From an uncultured bacterium (GTDB lineage Bacteria; Bacillota_A; Clostridia; Lachnospirales; Lachnospiraceae): DNA of 9,092 bases. The stretch covers positions 1-9,092 of the forward strand of contig CAJMOO010000071.1 in the NCBI GenBank assembly GCA_905215045.1, given 5' to 3'. This document shows positions 1 through 4,694 of the stretch, one piece after another. The notes beneath the pieces were generated by a model that saw only the letters and a program-made list of their open reading frames with translations, ran no database searches and had not been told where the DNA came from. A program made the position numbers and the translations under genes. How positions within the stretch are numbered: the stretch's first letter is position 1; every line of letters starts with the position of its first letter.

Positions 1-23
1 TATTGATTAATCTTATATCAGTT

Positions 24-41
24 TTTTGTGTTTACACAAAA
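24..41. other. AT-rich hairpin
   Basis: A perfect inverted repeat, TTTTGTG (24-30) with CACAAAA (35-41), leaves a 4-nt loop. It could be the end of a transcript entering from the left, but no T-run follows it on either strand, so it is a poor intrinsic terminator. Confidence 0.3.
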
Positions 42-42
42 C

Positions 43-72
43 TTGAAACAGTCTCATTCTAGTCTTTATTAT
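43..72 (+). promoter_or_regulatory. possible sigma-A-type promoter for the small ORF at 116
   Basis: TTGAAA (43-48) and TATTAT (67-72) are separated by 18 nt and each matches the housekeeping consensus at five of six bases. They lie about 45 nt upstream of the ATG at 116. The region is so AT-rich that such matches arise easily by chance. Confidence 0.25.
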
Positions 73-115
73 TTATTGTTTATATCTAAAATTATGCAAT
101 AGAAGAGTATCAAAA

Positions 116-277
116 ATGATTGAGTTAGCAATTGTTATTTTATTATGTGGTGGACTCACATTTGTTCTATTTAGATATTTAGATTTTGTTAATGTTTTAT
201 CTATTATTTTGGCAAGTATTCTAGAAGGGGGTTCAGTGTTTGGTATAGGTAATTCTATCTTTGATAAACGTTCTTAA
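116..277 (+). CDS. small hydrophobic peptide, 53 aa, unknown
   Basis: The ORF starts at ATG 116 and stops at TAA 275-277. The first half (about residues 2-20, MIELAIVILLCGGLTFVLFR) is hydrophobic and could form one membrane helix. A second apolar stretch covers about residues 24-37, and the tail ends in basic KRS. The purine run AGAAGAG at 101-107 is a weak ribosome site. The frame stays open upstream only to a TGA at 44-46, so the ORF could also be the end of a decayed membrane protein. I do not recognise the family. It is alone on its strand in an otherwise empty AT-rich stretch, and a chance ORF is quite possible. Confidence 0.35.
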   Translation: MIELAIVILLCGGLTFVLFRYLDFVNVLSIILASILEGGSVFGIGNSIFDKRS

Positions 278-573
278 TAATAATATTAAGTAAATATATA
301 TTTTGAGTATTATTCTTTAGTTGATTATTCATTCCAATCATGTTGACCAAGTGTTCTAATACTCTTAACTAACTAATCAGTTAGTAAAGTTCTGACGAAG
401 TTCATTAACCTTATCGATGAATCTAACCAAATAAAAATCTTGACTGTAAGTATGTTTCGTGTCAATACTGAAGGAACATAAGAGTTCTTATTGCGCTGTT
501 TTTGATAAGATAAAAATTTTATTTGTTAGAGTTTAACTTAATTACAAAGTTAAATAGGGTAGGGTGTAAATAT
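278..573. other. AT-rich intergenic stretch with dyads
   Basis: About 300 nt without a convincing gene on either strand. It contains the hairpin ACTAACT/AGTTAGT (368-374 and 379-385, loop AATC). At its right end is the dyad TTTAACTT/AAGTTAAA described separately. I saw no tRNA, riboswitch core or CRISPR repeat. The composition is clearly more AT-rich than the block from 2985 on, which suggests a different origin, such as old mobile-element or plasmid/phage DNA. Confidence 0.5.
532..554. promoter_or_regulatory. 8-bp palindrome, possible repressor operator
   Basis: TTTAACTT (532-539) and AAGTTAAA (547-554) are perfect inverted copies with a 7-nt spacer. They end 19 nt before the ATG at 574. 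A dyad of this size and position is typical of the autoregulatory site of a small helix-turn-helix repressor, and the ORF behind it resembles the start of one. The operator role is inferred; the symmetry is directly visible. Confidence 0.35.
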
Positions 574-648
574 ATGAATCTAAAAGAAACAATAGTAAAC
601 CTTCGCAAACTAAAACAAGAAGACCAGCTAGTTATAGTCAATACCTAA
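574..648 (+). pseudogene. 24-codon ORF, possible 5' remnant of an XRE-type regulator
   Basis: The ATG at 574 follows a G-rich ribosome-like run, TAGGGTAGGGTG (555-566). The peptide begins MNLKETIVNLRKLKQED, which resembles the first helix of small XRE/Cro-type repressors (pattern MNLKExIxxLRKxKxxSQEDLA). The expected helix-turn-helix never follows, because a TAA stops the frame at 646-648. Other frames do not restore a helix-turn-helix. The IS110 element begins about 90 nt later, so the rest of the gene may have been lost through insertion or deletion. The match is to a short, low-complexity helix, so it may be coincidental. Confidence 0.3.
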
Positions 649-757
649 AAGACAAAAAATAGATATTTTTATTTTATGTTTTGAAACCTAAAAATGAGTA
701 ACTTTAACAAACGTAAATCACTTGGATTTTCGTCAAGAAGCTCCTATGGTTTTATAT

Positions 758-789
758 AGCTGCATTTTTATGCAGCTGCTAAAGCAGCT
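758..789. repeat. two overlapping, mutually exclusive hairpins at the transposase stop
   Basis: AGCTGCA (758-764) pairs with TGCAGCT (771-777), and AGCTGCT (774-780) pairs with AGCAGCT (783-789). The two helices share 774-777, so only one can form at a time. The transposase stop codon (768-770 on the minus strand) lies in the loop of the first. No T-run follows on the minus strand, so a simple intrinsic terminator is unlikely. The structure may stop read-through or take part in end recognition. Confidence 0.5.
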
Positions 790-2060
790 CTTTGATACTG
801 CTTACAGTGTTCTTCTGGTGACCGAAGCTCAAATGCCTTTTTATCACGAAGAACAGCAAATACGACGTTGCAGACTTTATGCATTACAGCACCGATCGCA
901 ACCATCTTAGGTTTTTGTACAGACTTTAATTCGTAATATTTACGGAGGTATGGATTGATGCCCTCTCCATTACGTTTTGTACGAATGGAGGCGAGTGCTA
1001 CTGCAAAGATAGCACGGCGCGCGATTCTGGAGCCACGTTTGCTCATATGTAACTGAGTGCCAACGAATTTTCCAGATTCATTTACTTCAGGATCTAATCC
1101 GAAGTAAGCAAAAAGTTGTTTTGGATTACGGAATGCTGAGAAATCACCTATTTCGCACATGATTGTTACAGCAGTCAGAAAGCCAACACCTGGGATTGTA
1201 TTTAAAAGTTTAATCTGCTGAATAAACTTCTCGTTTTTGTTGAATGTAATCAACTGCCTAATACGATTCAGTATGGAATCCAAAGCAGAATCAAGCTTTT
1301 CAACAAGGTCCAAAGTTAAAGAGATATTGAAGTAGATACTGTCTATTTGACATCCAAATGTCTTTGCAGCATTGGCTGCAGCACAGAGTTTCTCATATCT
1401 TTCAGAAGCTTTGGCAAGACCTTTTCGTGAAGCTTTTGATATTTTTTCAATCATGGTCTTCTTATGACCACGAAGTATCTTGTCTGGAGTACCGTACTGG
1501 CGAAGAATCATTGTTGAGGTCTTGCCTGTAACATCGCAGAAAATGTCAAGATACTGAGGAAACACGGTATGCAGGTCTCCTTTAAGTTTATTGATGTGAG
1601 CAGAACGCTCATCAGTTAAATCGTAATACTTACGGGTAAGGCTACGCAGTTCAAGAACCAGCTTTTCTGGGAACTGTGAAACAGGAACATCTTTTGATAA
1701 TCCTAGTTTGGCAATACCTTTAGAATCGATTTTATCATTTTTTACTTTTCTGATATTCCCATTCTTAGTAGAATGTGTAATAATAGGATTGATTATGGAC
1801 GCGTTAAAACCACAATCAACAAGATAGCAGAAGAGCGGGAAATGATAAATCCCAGTGAATTCCAGAAAGGTGCGACTTTCTAAGGAATACAGCTCTTCTG
1901 CTTTTTTAATTTCAGAAACAGCTCGTTCCAAAGAATCCTTATTATTGTGAGTAATCTTGAAAGGTTTCAAGATCACTGTTTCGTCTGGCGCAAGAATTGT
2001 CATAAAGCTAAAAGCTGAACCGACATCAATGCCGACGGAAATATAGTTTTTGTTATGCAT
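768..2060 (-). CDS. IS110-family transposase (DEDD recombinase), 430 aa
   Basis: This is the recombinase that moves the element. IS110 enzymes pair a RuvC-like DEDD domain with a C-terminal Transposase_20 domain and, as recently described, are guided by a bridge RNA. The N-terminal domain shows GIDVG (D12), EFTG (E67) and KNDKIDSK (D109, D112), which fit the four acidic positions. A charged helical middle follows (about 140-270). The C-terminal domain has NTIPGVGFLTA (287-297), the FSAFRNPKQLFAYFGLDP region (307-324) and HMSKRGSRIARR (338-349), whose Ser340 fits the proposed nucleophile. The length is normal and there is no internal stop, so it may be active. The start at 2060 is chosen because GGAAGGAG lies 6 nt upstream. 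A further in-frame ATG at 2105 would add 15 residues not typical of the family and has no comparable ribosome site. Confidence 0.95.
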   Translation of the reverse strand: MHNKNYISVGIDVGSAFSFMTILAPDETVILKPFKITHNNKDSLERAVSEIKKAEELYSLESRTFLEFTGIYHFPLFCYLVDCGFNASIINPIITHSTKNGNIRKVKNDKIDSKGIAKLGLSKDVPVSQFPEKLVLELRSLTRKYYDLTDERSAHINKLKGDLHTVFPQYLDIFCDVTGKTSTMILRQYGTPDKILRGHKKTMIEKISKASRKGLAKASERYEKLCAAANAAKTFGCQIDSIYFNISLTLDLVEKLDSALDSILNRIRQLITFNKNEKFIQQIKLLNTIPGVGFLTAVTIMCEIGDFSAFRNPKQLFAYFGLDPEVNESGKFVGTQLHMSKRGSRIARRAIFAVALASIRTKRNGEGINPYLRKYYELKSVQKPKMVAIGAVMHKVCNVVFAVLRDKKAFELRSPEEHCKQYQRAALAAA

Positions 2061-2066
2061 TATATG

Positions 2067-2074
2067 CTCCTTCC
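2067..2074 (-). promoter_or_regulatory. ribosome binding site of the transposase
   Basis: GGAAGGAG on the minus strand, 6 nt before the ATG at 2060. It decides the start in favour of the 430-residue product. Confidence 0.75.
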
Positions 2075-2115
2075 GATAGGGTTCCATAAAAAACAATGAA
2101 TACACTACCTGGCGC

Positions 2116-2145
2116 GTTATACGGGTATAGCTTAATTGCTCCCAA
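2116..2145 (-). promoter_or_regulatory. possible promoter within the IS left end
   Basis: On the minus strand TTGGGA (2145-2140) and TATAAC (2121-2116) are separated by 18 nt. The -10 matches consensus at five of six bases and the -35 at four. It would drive the transposase from inside the candidate bridge-RNA region. Circularised IS110 elements can also form a promoter across the joined ends, so this site may not be the main one. Confidence 0.25.
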
Positions 2146-2335
2146 CCAGCCTAAAACATAAATTTTCATTGATGGAATGACAGTCTTAAGTTACGGGTAT
2201 TACTGGACATAAGCCAGCTCCCTAGGAGGAATACGTCCTTTTCCCTATCCAATGAAAAATAATACCTTATGTAACAGACATAGTCTAGGAGTGAATAATC
2301 ATACAAAAATGTATGTAACTTATACACGTATTTAT

Positions 2336-2373
2336 GGTTGGAGTGATTATGGAGGAGAATCCTCTTACCAACC
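2336..2373. other. nested stem-loop in the unexplained stretch after the IS
   Basis: GGTTGG (2336-2341) pairs with CCAACC (2368-2373), and inside it GAGGA (2352-2356) pairs with TCCTC (2360-2364) around a GAA loop. The two perfect nested helices fall in the part of the open frame without recognisable homology. That fits non-coding structured DNA or RNA, perhaps a remnant of another mobile element, better than protein. Confidence 0.35.
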
Positions 2374-2726
2374 AAGATATAGATTAGAGAATATGATGTG
2401 GATGACCTTATTGGTCTATGACTACATCATACCAGTGTGGGATTATATGGAAAGGACAGAGCAACATAGGATGTATACAGAAAATGCGAATCGGTCATCA
2501 GGAGATGGAATTATTACACCTGATAATATGGAACCAAATCCAAAGAATCCTATTATTGCTTCATTTTTTAGAAATATAGGATGGTCAGATCGATTAGGTT
2601 CAGGAGTGAGAAATATATTTAAGTATTCGAAATATTATTCAGGAGAAGAACCAGAATTTGTAGAAGGGGATGTATTTAGGCTTATTGTGCCATTAAATGA
2701 AGATTATTCATATGATAATGTAAAAA

Positions 2727-2766
2727 ACGGCGATAAAAAAACGGCGATAAAAAACGGCGATAAAAA
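2727..2766 (+). repeat. three near-tandem copies of ACGGCGATAAAAA
   Basis: ACGGCGAT begins at 2727, 2741 and 2754, each followed by an A-run. The spacings are 14 and 13 nt, so copies one and three read KNGDKK while the middle one reads TAIK in another frame. It forms the linker between the HATPase tail and the winged-helix part of the remnant. Slippage in the A-runs or loss of a copy would shift the frame. Confidence 0.7.
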
Positions 2767-2984
2767 GATTTCAAAAAAGACAATACAAAATTATAAAAAA
2801 ATACTTGAATTTATGGAAGAGGGTAAAGAATATACGATTCAGGATTTTTGTAATTTATTAAATTTAAAACCCTCCAGAACGAAAGAATTATTAAAAGCTT
2901 TGACACAAGATATAGAACAAATAGGCAATAATAAAAATCGAAAATACAGATTAAAATAAAAGGCTATGGGGAGGAAACCTACAA

Positions 2985-3257
2985 ATGCAATCAGCATATA
3001 TTCATTTATATCTGATCATGATCAACGTTATAACATTTGCATTGTATGGACTAGACAAATGGAGAGCGATGACAAGACAGTGGAGGGTCAGAGAGAAAAA
3101 ATTGATCATACTTGCACTGATCGGAGGCTCCATTGGAGCAATGATCGGTATGACAATATTTCATCATAAGACAAGAAAATGGTATTTTAGATTAGGGATA
3201 CCTTTGATTTTGGGCATTCAGGTGTCGTTGATACTTTGTTTTTATGATATGATGTAA
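2985..3257 (+). CDS. DUF1294 family membrane protein, 90 aa
   Basis: A small integral membrane protein of unknown function. Family hallmarks in order are NVITFALYGLDKWRA (14-28), a WRVREKKLIILALIGGSIGA stretch (33-52), GMTIFHHKTRKWYF (55-68) and the closing helix GIPLILGIQVSLILCF (71-86). Three membrane segments are predicted, at about 5-22, 38-58 and 68-88. The second H of FHHKT sits in the usual 'F+HKT' position. Length is normal for the family (about 85-95). The ATG at 2985 has GGGGAGG at 2968-2974, 10 nt upstream. It begins 25 nt after the AlbA/HATPase remnant and lies 61 nt before the cyclase gene, so it may be the first intact gene of the transcription unit. Nothing in the sequence shows its substrate or partner. 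Confidence 0.85.
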   Translation: MQSAYIHLYLIMINVITFALYGLDKWRAMTRQWRVREKKLIILALIGGSIGAMIGMTIFHHKTRKWYFRLGIPLILGIQVSLILCFYDMM

Positions 3258-3318
3258 GTAAGCAAAGAAGAATTGGGAAGAAGTTTAAGAGACCCAAAAG
3301 CAAAGGAAGATTAGAGAT

Positions 3319-4671
3319 ATGAAGCAAAACAAATGGAAGCATTTAAAATTTGAAAAATATGTTTTTGTGTTATTATTGACGATCGAGCTTATTATGTCAT
3401 TTACTTTTTTAGGATTCATTCATATTGATCCAATTTCACTTACAACAGCATATATCCCGATCGTAGTTGCGGGATGTTTGCTTGGACCTTTGGAATCGAC
3501 ACTGATCGGATTGGTATTTGGACTAGCAAGTATGTATAAGGCATCAGCACTTTATGTTGTATCAGATGATAAGATATTTTCGCCGCTATATAGTGGCAAT
3601 CCAATAGGAAGCATTTTACTAAGTGTTGGGTCAAGAGTTCTGTTTGGCTTTGTGATCGGATATCTGTTTTCCATCATAAAAGGACGAAAGTATGAGAAAA
3701 TAGGAATCTGGATTCTTTCTTTGATCTCACAGTGGATACATGCTTTCTTAGTGTTCACTGTTATGGGAGCCTGTTTTCCACAACTTGGCTATACTGGAAT
3801 GTCAACATTTCATATGGGGATCAATGATGCACTTATTGCACTATGTTGTCTTTTCTGGGTAGAGGTGGCATATAAGATTTATCACAAGGAACGCATTCAA
3901 AAATACAAGGATGCGGTAAATCAATCTTTGGATGATCCATATCTGTCTTCTAAGATAGTCGCTATATCATCAGGGATCAGTTTTTTGATTATTTGTATAG
4001 CGATATTTTCTACTGGATATTTTGCAAATCGGTCTACATGTATGTTGAAACAGCACAGAGTTCATGTAACAAGAACAATAGAGATTGATCTGCTACATTT
4101 ACAGGTACAGTTTTTGATCGCAATGCTTGCATTGGATTTTATCTTAATATTGACGATGCTTATGATCTACCAATATATGAAGTATCGGGAATATCAAGGG
4201 GAGATTGATTTCCTTACTGGGGTGATGGGAAGAAGACTGTTTTTGCAGCATTGCCAAAATATTCAAAGTGATCAGAGGATTCAGGGCCATCAAGGATGGT
4301 TTTTATTCTTGGATGTGGATTGGTTTAAGCAGATCAATGATAAACTGGGACATATAGCAGGAGATGAAACCTTAAAGAAATTTGCGATGTTTTTAAAAGA
4401 ACAATTTGAGCCATATGGAGCAGTCGGAAGAGTTGGTGGAGATGAGTTTGCTGTGATGATCGAAGAAGAGATGAGCCAGGAAGTGTTAGAAAAGGAACTG
4501 GAACAATTCTTTCAAAATATCTCAGGAATTCAGAAGGAAGTTACAGTAAGCTGCAGTATTGGAGTATATCGTTTTACATATCCAAAAACGATCAAGGAAC
4601 TTCTGACAAAGACCGATGAGATCTTATATGAAGCTAAAGCAAATGGAAGAGGCTGTTTTGTTATTAGATAA
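3319..4671 (+). CDS. membrane diguanylate cyclase with ECF S-component-like sensor region, 450 aa
   Basis: Likely makes c-di-GMP from two GTP at the inner face of the membrane. Residues about 12-185 form some five or six hydrophobic helices. The stretch IDPISLTTAYIPIVVAGCLL (36-55), followed by GPLESTLIGLVFGLAS (56-71), looks like the S-component of ECF vitamin transporters. Two more membrane helices (about 212-233 and 262-285) flank a short outside loop. The GGDEF domain covers about 293-450, with DFLTGVMGRR (297-306), DVDWFKQINDKLGH (332-345), GGDEF (373-377) and SCSIGV (411-416). Metal and substrate residues are present, so activity is expected. The RxxD inhibitory site is absent; EPYG stands there (364-367). 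Start ATG 3319 follows AAAGGAAGA at 3302-3310. The S-component comparison is by sequence pattern only and ligand binding is unproven. Confidence 0.88.
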   Translation: MKQNKWKHLKFEKYVFVLLLTIELIMSFTFLGFIHIDPISLTTAYIPIVVAGCLLGPLESTLIGLVFGLASMYKASALYVVSDDKIFSPLYSGNPIGSILLSVGSRVLFGFVIGYLFSIIKGRKYEKIGIWILSLISQWIHAFLVFTVMGACFPQLGYTGMSTFHMGINDALIALCCLFWVEVAYKIYHKERIQKYKDAVNQSLDDPYLSSKIVAISSGISFLIICIAIFSTGYFANRSTCMLKQHRVHVTRTIEIDLLHLQVQFLIAMLALDFILILTMLMIYQYMKYREYQGEIDFLTGVMGRRLFLQHCQNIQSDQRIQGHQGWFLFLDVDWFKQINDKLGHIAGDETLKKFAMFLKEQFEPYGAVGRVGGDEFAVMIEEEMSQEVLEKELEQFFQNISGIQKEVTVSCSIGVYRFTYPKTIKELLTKTDEILYEAKANGRGCFVIR

Positions 4672-4676
4672 AGTCT

Positions 4677-4686
4677 AAGAAGGTGG
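4677..4686 (+). promoter_or_regulatory. ribosome binding site of the AAA/PD-(D/E)XK gene
   Basis: AAGAAGGTGG ends 8 nt before the ATG at 4695, which favours that start over the in-frame GTG codons at 4683 and 4686 that overlap the site itself. Confidence 0.6.
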
Positions 4687-4694
4687 TGTTGGCA

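Larger units (their letters stand above)
741..2219 (-). mobile_element. IS110-family insertion sequence, about 1.48 kb, ends approximate
   Basis: An intact IS110-type transposase gene fills most of the interval. The proposed ends use the shared hexamer AGCTCC, at 739-744 on the left and 2216-2221 on the right. IS110 elements usually lack long terminal inverted repeats and insert by a dinucleotide-core exchange, so short identity at the two ends is the expected trace. The resulting layout is a short non-coding end after the transposase stop and a roughly 160-nt non-coding end before its start. That is the layout of the IS110 subgroup rather than IS1111, where the longer non-coding end follows the gene. 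The presence of the element is firm. Its exact ends are inferred and could be off by tens of bases. Confidence 0.7.
2061..2219 (-). ncRNA. candidate bridge RNA region of the IS110 element
   Basis: This non-coding end lies directly upstream of the transposase on its own strand, where IS110-group elements encode their bridge RNA. On the minus strand one can draw CTGG/CCAG near the outer end (2215-2203), TCATT/AATGA with a 5-nt loop (2180-2166), TATAC/GTATA with a 2-nt loop (about 2129-2118) and a longer-range CTGG/CCAG closing a big loop (about 2149-2109). The 9-mer ATACCCGTA occurs twice (2200-2192 and 2128-2120). GGGAGC occurs inside the large loop (2143-2138) and again at the element edge (2222-2217), as a guide/donor match would. 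The family fixes the expected position. The fold and guide assignment are my inference by eye. Confidence 0.4.
2252..2959 (+). pseudogene. 3' remnant of an AlbA_2/HATPase 'RecG-like' ATP-binding regulator
   Basis: Only the end of the protein is recognisable. From about 2471 (residue 74 of the open frame) it reads MYTENANRSSGDGIITPDN, then PNPKNPIIASFFRNIG and SDRLGSGVRNIFKYSK, the C-terminal part of the HATPase_c_4 module. The block ending FRLIVPL closes at about residue 148. A lysine-rich linker follows (151-175), then a winged-helix-like domain (176-235) ending RKYRLK. The family normally starts with an AlbA_2 (Schlafen-like) domain and is 400-500 residues long; that half is absent. Residues 1-73 (2252-2470) match nothing I recognise, and no ribosome site precedes the ATG at 2252. 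The TAA at 2957-2959 lies 25 nt before the DUF1294 gene. A translated truncated product cannot be excluded. Confidence 0.65.

Noticed and set aside
722..910. A 62-codon plus-strand frame overlapping the end of the transposase gene
   Set aside because: It runs antisense to the conserved C-terminus of the IS110 transposase, has no ribosome site and resembles no protein.
2900..2932. A perfect TTGACA (2900-2905) upstream of the DUF1294 gene as a promoter
   Set aside because: No good -10 lies 16-18 nt downstream; the nearest AATAAT is 21 nt away. The motif lies inside a coding remnant, so I did not annotate it.
2966..3169. A 67-codon frame overlapping the DUF1294 gene
   Set aside because: The DUF1294 frame has family motifs and a proper ribosome site; this one overlaps that site and shows no family pattern.
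3258..3314. In-frame continuation after the DUF1294 stop, reading VSKEELGRSLRDPKAKED
   Set aside because: It looks protein-like, but the stretch is purine-rich so more than one frame is open, and there is no start codon or ribosome site. Read-through is not supported.
3258..3318. A c-di-GMP riboswitch in front of the cyclase
   Set aside because: The 61-nt gap is purine-rich and shows none of the conserved GEMM core or its paired helices.
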